64,000 nucleotides of DNA from Chlorobiaceae bacterium. GTDB taxonomy: Bacteria > Bacteroidota > Chlorobiia > Chlorobiales > Chlorobiaceae. The stretch lies in contig JAAXXI010000001.1 in the NCBI GenBank assembly GCA_013334565.1, positions 62,001 to 126,000 of the forward strand, written 5' to 3'. Position numbers and translations under genes: made by a program. Shown here piece by piece: positions 56,283 to 64,000 of the stretch; positions within the stretch are counted from its first letter, which is position 1, and each line of letters begins with the position of its first letter. The notes beneath the pieces were generated by a model. That model was given only the letters and a program-made list of their open reading frames with translations, ran no database searches and was not told the DNA's origin.

Positions 56283-57692
56283 CTACCCGGGGGTTCCGCT
56301 TTCGCGCTGCCAGCAGAAATCCGCCGTTTCCGATGCGAGGTGCGTGATGTCGCCCGCGCCCATGAAGAGCAGCAAGTTCCCGTCGGAAGCAAGTTCCTGT
56401 ATCGCGGAAAAAAGGGAAGCCCTGTCAGCAAAAAATTCCACCTGTTTTCCTCCCGCCCTGCGCACTGCCGATGCGACCAGTTCCCCGTTCACGCCGGGGA
56501 AGTCTTCGGCTTTTTCCCTTGCCGGATAGACATCGGCCAAACAGACAATGTCCGCCCTCGACAATGCCCACCCGTATTCGTCGGAAAACTCTTTCGTGCG
56601 GGAAAAGAGGTGTGGCTGGAAAATGGCTACAACTTTCGAGTCCGGCCATCCGCCCTTGGCCGCCCTGACGGTCGCTTTGACTTCCGAGGGATGGTGGGCA
56701 TAGTCATCGACAACCATGAGCCCTCGCCCGTTATCGAACTTCACCTGGAACCTCCTCCTCATGCCGCTGTATACCCCAAGCCCCGAAATGAGCCGGCCAG
56801 GTTCGATGCCGAGTTCAAGGCCCGTGGAAAATGCGGCAAGGGCGTTCAGGACGTTGTGCTTTCCGGGTACGTTGATGCGCACATCGGGGTAGCGGGCGCC
56901 ATGCGCCTCGATGGTAAACCTGCTGCCCAGCTTTTCGAGCACGATATCCGTGGCCATGACGTCGGCGGGCTCCTCGATGCCGAACGTCGAATATCTCCTG
57001 TTCATCGACGGGATGATCCGCCTGATTTCAGGCCAGTCGACGCAGCAGATCACCCTTCCGTAGAACGGGACTTTGTCCCCGAAGGTGACGAACGCCTGTT
57101 TCAGCTCTTCGAGGGTGCCGTAGGTGTCCATATGCTCGGACTCGAGGCTGTTCAGCACGGCGATGGTGGGCGTGAGCTTCAGGAATGCCCGGTCGTATTC
57201 GTCGGCTTCGATAACCATGTATTTGCCTTCGCCGACAACGGTGCTTCCCTTGAGGTAATCCGATATTCCTCCGATCATCACGGTCGGGCGTTCACCCGAT
57301 TCGATGAGCATGGTGGCTATCATGGAGGTGGTCGTGGTTTTGCCGTGCGTGCCGGCCACGCAGATCCCGAATTTGTACCTCATGAGCTCGCCCAGCATCT
57401 CGTCACGCTTGATGACGGGAATACCGGCTTTCTCCGCGGTGATGATCTCGATGTTTTCCTTCGGCCTTACGGCTGAAGAATAGACAACCACATCGCACGA
57501 ACCGACATGCTCGGCACGGTGACCGCTATGGATGACCGCACCTCTCTCGGCCAGTTTTTCGGTCACCTCTCCGGACGAAAGATCGGAGCCGGTCACCCTG
57601 AACCCTGATTTGAGCAGGAGTTCGGCTATCGCGCTCATGCCTGCGCCGCCAATACCCACGATATGAACGCTTTTTGTCTTTCCCAGTTCCAT
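56283..57692 (-). CDS. murC: UDP-N-acetylmuramate--L-alanine ligase
   Basis: Adds L-Ala to UDP-MurNAc. 469 residues. Dinucleotide-like N-terminus [17 protein letters not shown] (10-26), ATP loop [15 protein letters not shown] (~110), [12 protein letters not shown] (~160), [14 protein letters not shown] (~325) and [12 protein letters not shown]. Mur ligase family; dcw member between murG and ftsQ. Confidence 0.96.
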   Translation of the reverse strand: MELGKTKSVHIVGIGGAGMSAIAELLLKSGFRVTGSDLSSGEVTEKLAERGAVIHSGHRAEHVGSCDVVVYSSAVRPKENIEIITAEKAGIPVIKRDEMLGELMRYKFGICVAGTHGKTTTTSMIATMLIESGERPTVMIGGISDYLKGSTVVGEGKYMVIEADEYDRAFLKLTPTIAVLNSLESEHMDTYGTLEELKQAFVTFGDKVPFYGRVICCVDWPEIRRIIPSMNRRYSTFGIEEPADVMATDIVLEKLGSRFTIEAHGARYPDVRINVPGKHNVLNALAAFSTGLELGIEPGRLISGLGVYSGMRRRFQVKFDNGRGLMVVDDYAHHPSEVKATVRAAKGGWPDSKVVAIFQPHLFSRTKEFSDEYGWALSRADIVCLADVYPAREKAEDFPGVNGELVASAVRRAGGKQVEFFADRASLFSAIQELASDGNLLLFMGAGDITHLASETADFCWQRESGTPG

Positions 57693-57707
57693 GTTGTAAC
57701 GTATCTG

Positions 57708-58805
57708 TTAATGGTTGCCTGCAAGGGCCTTGATCCGCAAGGCGAGCCGGTGCGCCGCGTCAGGGTAGGCAAGTTTTCGTGACGCCTCACCCATGGATGC
57801 GAGTTCAGATGAGTCCCGCAGCAGTCCGAGCAGCTTTCCCTGCGTAGCAGGATCGCCAAGAGCGCTGTCATCCATAAGCAGCGCAGCACCATTGTCCACG
57901 AGGGCCATGGCATTGTACCGCTGGTGATCGCCCGTCGCAAAGGGATAGGGCACCAGGACCGAAGGCTTGCCGAGATTGGTGATTTCCGCAATGGTGGATG
58001 CACCCGACCTGCAGAGGACGAGGTCGGCGGCGCTGTATGCACTGCCCATATCCTCGATATACGGGGCCACCCAAAGGGTATCCGATGGTTTTACCTTCGC
58101 CTTTATCCTCTCGAAATCGACGCTGCCCGTCTGCCAGACGAGGTTCGACGACGCGGTGATGGCCGGAAGCATCGACAGGACGGCGCTGTTGATCGAACGG
58201 GCACCCCGGCTTCCACCGAAAACAAGCAGCGTCGGGCGCTCTTCCCTGATGCCGAAGCGTCTGCGCGCCTCACCGGCAGGGATCGGAACAAACGAGCGGG
58301 CGGGATTTCCCGAAACCTGTATTTTCCCGGATTTCACGAGGTACTTCCGGGCTGCCTCGAAGGAGAGGTGCACTTCGCTGGCAAGCAGCGACAGCAGTTT
58401 GGTCGTCACTCCCGGGAAAGCGTTCTGTTCCTGGATAAGCGTCTTCCTTCCCATGAGCTGGGCGGCAAGCAGCAGGGGGGCGCTCACAAAACCGCCGGTG
58501 CCGACAACGACGTCGGGCTTTTCTTTTGCCACGAGAGAGAGCGCCTTGCCGAGCGCCCCGGCAAAATCGAAAAGGACCGGAATATTGCCCAGCAGCTCCT
58601 TCAGCGAACGCCCTCTTTTCAGGCCGCGTACCGGAATGAGGTGGAGCCGGTACCCGAGCCTGGGCACTTCCGTGGCTTCAATCCCGGTGCTCGTACCCGC
58701 AAAGGATACCGATATCCCCGGTACGAGCTTCTTCAGCTCTTCAGCCATGGCTATGCCAGGGTAGAGATGGCCGCCGGTACCGCCACCGGCAAAAAGCACG
58801 TTCAT
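57708..58805 (-). CDS. murG: UDP-GlcNAc:lipid I N-acetylglucosaminyltransferase
   Basis: GT28 enzyme that makes lipid II at the inner leaflet. 365 residues. [20 protein letters not shown] (5-24; key GGGTGGH), [43 protein letters not shown] and [24 protein letters not shown] (key [17 protein letters not shown]). The ATG overlaps the ftsW stop by 4 bases. Confidence 0.97.
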   Translation of the reverse strand: MNVLFAGGGTGGHLYPGIAMAEELKKLVPGISVSFAGTSTGIEATEVPRLGYRLHLIPVRGLKRGRSLKELLGNIPVLFDFAGALGKALSLVAKEKPDVVVGTGGFVSAPLLLAAQLMGRKTLIQEQNAFPGVTTKLLSLLASEVHLSFEAARKYLVKSGKIQVSGNPARSFVPIPAGEARRRFGIREERPTLLVFGGSRGARSINSAVLSMLPAITASSNLVWQTGSVDFERIKAKVKPSDTLWVAPYIEDMGSAYSAADLVLCRSGASTIAEITNLGKPSVLVPYPFATGDHQRYNAMALVDNGAALLMDDSALGDPATQGKLLGLLRDSSELASMGEASRKLAYPDAAHRLALRIKALAGNH

Positions 58806-60007
58806 GCGACTCTCCTTTCATTGACTGATATTCCGGCCGTTTTTGCCTGCATGCGCTTCTTGTGGCCCGCGATGCTGAGCAGTATGCCTACACCAAGCGA
58901 GTTGAAGAGCAGTGCGGTACCTCCGTAACTGATGAACGGCAGCGCGACGCCTGTCGTCGGAAGCAGGTGGCACGCGACCGCGATATTGATGAACGCGAAC
59001 AGGGAGATTGCGAGGGTTATGCCGCATGCGACAAACCTGCCGAAATTGTCCGGGGCATGCTTTGCGATGATAAGGCCGCAGATGAGGAAGCCGGCAAAAA
59101 GAGCGATGACCGCTACCGCCCCGACAAAACCGTACTCCTCTCCCACCACGACAAAAACGAAATCATTGTAGGAAAGCGGCAGGTAGAGCTCCCGCTGCTT
59201 GCTTGCACCGATCCCGAGTCCGAAAAGCCCTCCGTTGCCAAGCCCGATCAGCGCCTGGACCACCTGGTAGCTCAACCCTTTCTCGTCACCGCTGAAAAAA
59301 GAGAGGAGGCGTGCGACCCGGTATGGAGCCGCAATGGCAAATACCGCAGCGATAGGGATGAGCAGTGAAAATGTAGCAAGCAGGTGACGGATGCTGACCC
59401 CGCCGATGAACATCAGCAGGAATCCGATAATCGCGATCAGTGACGCCGTGCTGAAATTCGGTTCGAGGGCCACGAGCGCCACAACGGCCATGAGAAGTGT
59501 CAGCAGGGGGTAATAGGTGTTATTGAGGTCTTTGATATATCCCTGCTTTTCACTGATCAGCCTTGAAAAATGAAAGATCACCGCATATTTGGCAAAATCG
59601 GAAACCTGGAATTTCAACGGCCCGAAACCGATCCAGCGGGCGGCCCCGGAAATGATGTGCACCGCTTTCATGGCAAGGAGAGCAGTAAGCAGGATGATGC
59701 TCGCGAACAGCATGATCTTGCTTGTCTTCCAGAATATGTGGTAGTCGATGTGGGCAACCATGAACATGGTCGCGATGCCGAGAGCTGAAAAAACAAGCTG
59801 TCGCCAGAGGAAATATTCGGAGCTCGAATACTTGTTCTCCGCCCAGCCTGCACCGCTGCTGTAGACAATGGCGATACCGGCGCACATGAGCACGGCGATG
59901 ATGAGCAGCATCAGCTTGCCGGCAATCCCCTCGCCCCACGACTGCACAGGGAGCTGCGCGATGTCCTCCGCTTCGAAGGAGGGCCGTTCTTCCGGAGAGT
60001 TTTTCAT
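58802..60007 (-). CDS. ftsW: Peptidoglycan glycosyltransferase FtsW
   Basis: SEDS polymerase of septal peptidoglycan. 401 residues with about ten membrane helices. SEDS marks: [24 protein letters not shown] (key [12 protein letters not shown]), [22 protein letters not shown] (key ALIGLGNGG) and [20 protein letters not shown] (key [14 protein letters not shown]). The catalytic Asp region follows the large loop. Overlaps both neighbours by 4 bases, so murD-ftsW-murG are translationally linked. Confidence 0.96.
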   Translation of the reverse strand: MKNSPEERPSFEAEDIAQLPVQSWGEGIAGKLMLLIIAVLMCAGIAIVYSSGAGWAENKYSSSEYFLWRQLVFSALGIATMFMVAHIDYHIFWKTSKIMLFASIILLTALLAMKAVHIISGAARWIGFGPLKFQVSDFAKYAVIFHFSRLISEKQGYIKDLNNTYYPLLTLLMAVVALVALEPNFSTASLIAIIGFLLMFIGGVSIRHLLATFSLLIPIAAVFAIAAPYRVARLLSFFSGDEKGLSYQVVQALIGLGNGGLFGLGIGASKQRELYLPLSYNDFVFVVVGEEYGFVGAVAVIALFAGFLICGLIIAKHAPDNFGRFVACGITLAISLFAFINIAVACHLLPTTGVALPFISYGGTALLFNSLGVGILLSIAGHKKRMQAKTAGISVNERRVA

Positions 60008-61386
60008 GGTTGCAGATTATGGACGCATTGTTTGAACTGCATTCCCCTGTCCTCGAAATTCTCGAACATGTCGAAACTTGCGCAGGCGGGAGAAAAAAGC
60101 ACGGTCTGTCCTGATTCGGCCGCATCGCGGGAAATCGAGACCGCTTCGCAGAGCGAACCTGCAGGCTTCACGTCCATGATGCCGCGGAACGCCGAAACGA
60201 TTTTTTCCCTTGATTCGCCGATCGCCACAATAAGCGACACTTTCCGGCGGACGAGGTCGGCGACGGAAGAATAATCATTACCCTTGTCCCGTCCCCCGGC
60301 GATGAGCACGACCTTGCCGGGCAGCGCTTCGAGCGCCTGCCGCATGGCATTGAGATTGGTGGCTTTCGAATCGTTGACCCAGCCGATCCCTCCGACGGTC
60401 GCCACGAACTCCTGCCGGTGCTCGACGCCCTGGAACCCTTCGAGCGCAGTGGTAACCGATGCGTTGCCTATACCGAGCGCCCCTGCTGCGGCAACGGCGG
60501 CAAGTGCGTTATAGATGTTATGCTTCCCCCTGAAACTGTTTTTCAGGAACGATGACGTGTCGATGACCTGTTCTTTTTTGCCCGAAACCGTCGTGACGAT
60601 GGCATCCCCTTCGAGGAACACGCCCGGAAAACCGGGGACCCGGTCGATTGCAAACGGGACTACCCTGAACGGAAAGCTCCCGGTGCCGCGTTCGAAATGC
60701 CCGCTCAGTATCGGATCATCGGCGTTGTAGATAAGCGTGTCGCCCTTCGCCTGGTTCGCGTGGATCCTGAATTTCGCTTCGGCATAGCGCATGATATCGC
60801 CTCCATACCGGGCCAGGTGGTCCGGCGTGACGTTGGTGATCAGCGACACTTCAGGCCTGAAGGTTTGGCAGCGTTCGAGCTGGTAGCTGCTCAGTTCGAC
60901 GACGGCGATGTCCTTTCCGCTCAATTCCTTCACCACGGATGAAAACGGGACCCCGATATTGCCTGCAGCGACGGAACGGTACCCGTTGGACTTTCCGTCC
61001 GTTTCACAGATCCGGTGCACGAGTGTCGTGGTCGTCGTTTTCCCGTCGGTGCCCGTTATCCCCACAATCCGCGCCCGGCAGAACAGAGAGGCGATCTCTA
61101 TCTCGCTGTAGAGCCCGATGCCTCTCTCCTGCATGGTCCTTACCACCGGGGCCGTTGGCGGGATGCCAGGGCTGACCACCGAAAAATCGGCATTGAACAC
61201 ACGCTCCGAATGGTTTCCCTCTTCGAATTCTATGCCCGCATCCCTGAGTTTCGAAGCCTCGGCTTCATGGATCCTGCCGAGCTCGCTCAGGAACACCGCG
61301 GCACCTTCGCTCCGAAGCAGCAGGGCTGCGGCGGTTCCGCTTTTTCCGGCCCCGAGGACCGTGACCTTCTTTCCCGATACTGTCAT
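60004..61386 (-). CDS. murD: UDP-N-acetylmuramoyl-L-alanine--D-glutamate ligase
   Basis: 460 residues. [17 protein letters not shown] (9-25) UDP-binding region, ATP loop [16 protein letters not shown] (~114), [24 protein letters not shown] and [16 protein letters not shown] (~325) are all MurD signatures. Adds D-Glu to UDP-MurNAc-L-Ala. Begins 7 bases after the mraY stop. Confidence 0.96.
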   Translation of the reverse strand: MTVSGKKVTVLGAGKSGTAAALLLRSEGAAVFLSELGRIHEAEASKLRDAGIEFEEGNHSERVFNADFSVVSPGIPPTAPVVRTMQERGIGLYSEIEIASLFCRARIVGITGTDGKTTTTTLVHRICETDGKSNGYRSVAAGNIGVPFSSVVKELSGKDIAVVELSSYQLERCQTFRPEVSLITNVTPDHLARYGGDIMRYAEAKFRIHANQAKGDTLIYNADDPILSGHFERGTGSFPFRVVPFAIDRVPGFPGVFLEGDAIVTTVSGKKEQVIDTSSFLKNSFRGKHNIYNALAAVAAAGALGIGNASVTTALEGFQGVEHRQEFVATVGGIGWVNDSKATNLNAMRQALEALPGKVVLIAGGRDKGNDYSSVADLVRRKVSLIVAIGESREKIVSAFRGIMDVKPAGSLCEAVSISRDAAESGQTVLFSPACASFDMFENFEDRGMQFKQCVHNLQP

Positions 61387-61393
61387 CTCGGCG

Positions 61394-62500
61394 TTACCTC
61401 AGTTTCAAGGTCATGAGACTTGCAAGCAGAAGCAGAATGGCCAGGATCCAGAACCTGATGACGATCTTCTGTTCGGGCCACCCCTTGAGCTGGAAATGAT
61501 GGTGGAGCGGCGCCATGAGAAAAATCCGCTTTCCCTGGCCGGTCCTCATTTTCGTATACTTGAAATAAAGCACCTGCAGGGAAACCGAAAGGGTTTCGAG
61601 CAGGAAAACCCCCGCAAGCACCGGCAGGAGAAGCTCCTGCTTGATAAGAAGCGCTATGACCGCGATGGCGCTCCCCAGTGCGAGCGAGCCGGTATCGCCC
61701 ATGATGATTTCGGCCGGATTGGTGTTGAACCAGAGAAAGCCGACACAGGCCATGACGATTGCCATGCAGACAACGGCAATCTCGCCGCTGCCCGAAATGA
61801 ACGGGATGTTGAGATAGGTTGCGTAGACCGCATTGCCCGCGAGGTAGGAAAACCCGCCGAGTCCGAAGACCACGATTGCGGAGACACCTGACGCGAGGCC
61901 GTCGAGGCCGTCGGTGAGGTTGACCGCATTGGAAACGGCAGTGATGATGAATATCACCATCGGGATATAGAAATAGCCGTAGTCGAATACGAAATGCTTG
62001 AAAAACGGTAGGGCCGTTTCTGAACGGAGCACTGAAAACGAAGGATTGAACCAGGTGTAAAGGCCTACGATAAGGCCGAGCGCAACCTGTCCGGCAAGTT
62101 TGTAGCGCGGCGACAGCCCTCCCTTGATCTTCAGAACCACCTTGCTGTAGTCGTCGATGAACCCGATGCCGCCCATCCAGATCACCGCCAGCATGACAAG
62201 CCATACATGCGGATCGGTGAACTTCGACCAGAGAAGCACGGAGATTTCGATGGCGAAGATGATGAGAAGTCCTCCCATGGTCGGCAGGGACTTTTTCTTG
62301 CGGTGCTCAGGGGGAGCCTCCTCCTTGATGGGTTCGATGAAACGGGCCCGAAGGTAGCTGATGAACCGGGGACCGACAAAAAGAGTGATCAGGAGCGCGG
62401 TAATAGCTGCCGCGCTCATCCTGAAGGTGACGTACTCGATAACACCGAAACCCGGAGGGGCGAAAAGATCCTTGATATATTTCAGGAGATAGTAAAGCAT
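61394..62500 (-). CDS. mraY: Phospho-N-acetylmuramoyl-pentapeptide transferase
   Basis: 368 residues, ten membrane helices. Transfers phospho-MurNAc-pentapeptide to undecaprenyl phosphate (lipid I). Signatures: [13 protein letters not shown] (~68), [14 protein letters not shown] with the DD pair (~112), [14 protein letters not shown] (~190), [10 protein letters not shown] (~260) and [15 protein letters not shown] (~332). Between murF and murD. Confidence 0.97.
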   Translation of the reverse strand: MLYYLLKYIKDLFAPPGFGVIEYVTFRMSAAAITALLITLFVGPRFISYLRARFIEPIKEEAPPEHRKKKSLPTMGGLLIIFAIEISVLLWSKFTDPHVWLVMLAVIWMGGIGFIDDYSKVVLKIKGGLSPRYKLAGQVALGLIVGLYTWFNPSFSVLRSETALPFFKHFVFDYGYFYIPMVIFIITAVSNAVNLTDGLDGLASGVSAIVVFGLGGFSYLAGNAVYATYLNIPFISGSGEIAVVCMAIVMACVGFLWFNTNPAEIIMGDTGSLALGSAIAVIALLIKQELLLPVLAGVFLLETLSVSLQVLYFKYTKMRTGQGKRIFLMAPLHHHFQLKGWPEQKIVIRFWILAILLLLASLMTLKLR

Positions 62501-62527
62501 TCCTTATCGTATGGGATTATAAACCTG

Positions 62528-63943
62528 TTATTGTTTCCTCTGCTTCTCGATCGCTTCGACAAACTGCTCGAGCTTCATGCCGCGCGATCCTTTGAACAGG
62601 ACGACGTCTCCGGTCTGCAGCTCAGATTTCAGGACTTCGAGAAGGCTGTCGCGGTTGTCGAAATGGCCGCTGCACCGTCCCGTCGCTTCCCGGCAGATCA
62701 GGCGGGCGCTCTGGCCGAAGGTATAAAGCAGATCGACAGGACGCTGCTGAATATACCTGCCGACCGCTTCATGTTCAACATCACCTGCAGCTCCGAGCTC
62801 GAGCATATCGGCGAGCACCGCGACCCTTTTTCCCTCGCAGGGCATGTCACAGAGGGCATCTATGGCAAGCCGCATCGAATCCGAATTGGCGTTGTAGGTA
62901 TCATTCAGGATCCGGAGGCCGCAAGCATCGAGCACTTCCAGCCTTTTCCAGCCGGGCGCAGGCACGAGCCCGCCCAGCCTTTCGGCGATATCACCGAGGG
63001 GAAGGCCGAAATGCCGGCCGACTGAAGCTGCAGCGACGGCGTTGATGACATTGTGCCTGCCGGTAAAATTGAGCGTCACCTGTTCGCGCTCGGAGCCCGA
63101 ACAGAGCAGGAACGAAAGCCTGCCGTCGCGCTCTATCGAGATATTGCAGGCATAGCAGAGATGACCGGGATTTTCCCGGAGGCCGTAGGAGATATGTCCC
63201 GGCAATTCCTTTCCAGCAGCCCTGAGTCTCGGATCATCCTCGTTGACGAAGCATTTTCCCCCGTTCGTACTCAGATATTCGAACAGCGACAGCTCTTCGG
63301 CGGCAACCCCTTCCAGATCGACGAGGAACTCCAGGTGCTCGTGACCGATATTGGTCAGCAGTCCGTGCGTGGGACGGGCAAGCGAAGCGAGCTGCCGCAT
63401 CTCCCCCCGGTGGTTGATCCCCATTTCGACAACCGCTATCCCGGTATCCCTGCGGAGCTGGAGAAGCGTGAGCGGCACCCCGAGGTGGTTGTTCATGTTT
63501 CCCCTGCTCATCCTGACTGAAAAGCCGGCAGAGAGCACCGCCGCCACCATCTCCTTGGTCGTTGTCTTGCCGTTGCTCCCTCCGACCGCGATGACCGGAA
63601 TTGCAAAGGTATCCCGGTAAAGCGCGCCAAGCAGCTGCAGTCCGGCAACTGTATCTTCGGTTACGATAAAACCTTTTCCCTCAGGCGGTTGAGCCTCTTC
63701 GAGAGAATCGTGCCATTCCCTGCTGACCACCGCCCAGTCCGCCCCTTTCCGGAAAACTTCGTCGACAAATGCATGCCCGTCAGTCCTTTCGCCTTTCAGG
63801 GCGATAAAGATCTCGCCGCCCTTTACGGTCCGCGAATCGATCACCGCAACCGGATCGGTTATGGTTCCGTCTCCCGGCAGCCGTTCTCCCGCTACCACTC
63901 TGCCGACCTTTCCAAGGTCGTCAATGTTCAATAAGCCCTTCAA
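62528..63943 (-). CDS. murF: UDP-N-acetylmuramoyl-tripeptide--D-alanyl-D-alanine ligase
   Basis: 471 residues. IDSRTVKGGEIFIALKGERTDGHAF (key SRTVKGGEIFIAL), ATP loop AVGGSNGKTTTKEMVAAV (key GSNGKTTTKE; ~117), VVEMGINHRGEM and LNDTYNANSDSMRLAI. Adds D-Ala-D-Ala. It starts with TTG, which has AAGGAGAAGAG just upstream and overlaps the TGA of the preceding frame (TTGA), a rare-start version of the ATGA couplings seen elsewhere in the cluster. Confidence 0.95.
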   Translation of the reverse strand: MKGLLNIDDLGKVGRVVAGERLPGDGTITDPVAVIDSRTVKGGEIFIALKGERTDGHAFVDEVFRKGADWAVVSREWHDSLEEAQPPEGKGFIVTEDTVAGLQLLGALYRDTFAIPVIAVGGSNGKTTTKEMVAAVLSAGFSVRMSRGNMNNHLGVPLTLLQLRRDTGIAVVEMGINHRGEMRQLASLARPTHGLLTNIGHEHLEFLVDLEGVAAEELSLFEYLSTNGGKCFVNEDDPRLRAAGKELPGHISYGLRENPGHLCYACNISIERDGRLSFLLCSGSEREQVTLNFTGRHNVINAVAAASVGRHFGLPLGDIAERLGGLVPAPGWKRLEVLDACGLRILNDTYNANSDSMRLAIDALCDMPCEGKRVAVLADMLELGAAGDVEHEAVGRYIQQRPVDLLYTFGQSARLICREATGRCSGHFDNRDSLLEVLKSELQTGDVVLFKGSRGMKLEQFVEAIEKQRKQ

Positions 63944-64000
63944 CTCTTCTCCTTGCCGGAAACCGCTGTCTGGCGGGTCCCCATTATATTAAAAAATGTC
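63940..64000 (-). CDS. murE: Probable C-terminal end of MurE (partial)
   Basis: The only minus-strand frame open to the window edge ends FFNIMGTRQTAVSGKEKS with TGA overlapping the murF TTG by 4 bases. Position directly upstream of murF in a dcw cluster predicts murE. 19 codons are too few to confirm by sequence. Confidence 0.55.
   Translation of the reverse strand, partial: TFFNIMGTRQTAVSGKEKS

Overview
The window looks like a chromosomal segment of a green sulfur bacterium (Chlorobi; Chlorobium, Chlorobaculum or Prosthecochloris type). This is inferred from gene content and not from a database search. The evidence is a Bacteroidetes/Chlorobi-style sdhCAB (fumarate reductase/succinate dehydrogenase) operon, a long aconitase, a deoxyhypusine-synthase-like gene beside a small transaldolase, an F-type ATP synthase operon that stops after the delta gene, and a dcw cluster in the order murE-murF-mraY-murD-ftsW-murG-murC-ftsQ-ftsA-ftsZ. 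Most genes have high GC and lie on the minus strand. Several neighbours overlap by 4 bases (ATGA or TTGA), which points to translational coupling.

Layout. 0-2.7 kb: biotin operon birA-bioB-bioF on the minus strand, headed by a recognisable BirA operator. 2.7-9.8 kb: cell-wall amidase, topA, and feoAB. 9.8-13.5 kb: acnA, a HIT protein and a lipoprotein. 13.6-14.2 kb: a gene-free tract of palindromic interspersed repeats. 14.2-19.7 kb: a CBS/CorC membrane protein, a copper-type (OprC/NosA-like) TonB receptor with a small Cys-rich membrane protein, and an eRF1-domain-like protein. 19.8-27.3 kb: an accessory surface-protein locus. 27.6-30.0 kb: a small conserved protein and an ECF sigma factor operon. 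30.2-34.4 kb: sdhCAB and a cyclase-family hydrolase. 34.4-39.4 kb: a second accessory stretch with a secreted zincin, RlpA, a DinB-like protein, a decayed gene fragment and an XRE-ImmA/IrrE plus PIN pair. 39.5-47 kb: housekeeping genes (tal, DHS-like, SRP RNA, trpS, HAD, argS, nadD, bamD, tRNA-Ala). 47.1-50.3 kb: atpZ/I-B-E-F-H. 50.5-64 kb: pgeF, a CoA-transferase-type enzyme and the dcw cluster.

The most striking system is at 19,875-27,241. A full-length HMW1C/NGT-type cytoplasmic N-glycosyltransferase is followed by a SAM methyltransferase that resembles the rickettsial enzymes acting on autotransporter lysines. Convergent to these two, across a shared terminator, lies a 1271-residue classical autotransporter. 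Its passenger is built from about 14 repeats in a three-unit super-period and carries roughly 30 N-x-S/T sequons. I infer a self-contained cassette in which the adhesin is N-glucosylated, and perhaps methylated, before export. HMW1C-type enzymes are best known with two-partner or trimeric adhesins in pathogens, so this pairing in a photosynthetic anaerobe deserves attention.

Other points of note: the biotin synthase lacks two of the four usual auxiliary-cluster ligands; FtsZ carries two copies of its C-terminal peptide and a lysine in the G-box; and an XRE/ImmA-PIN module has a long palindrome ending four bases before its start codon.
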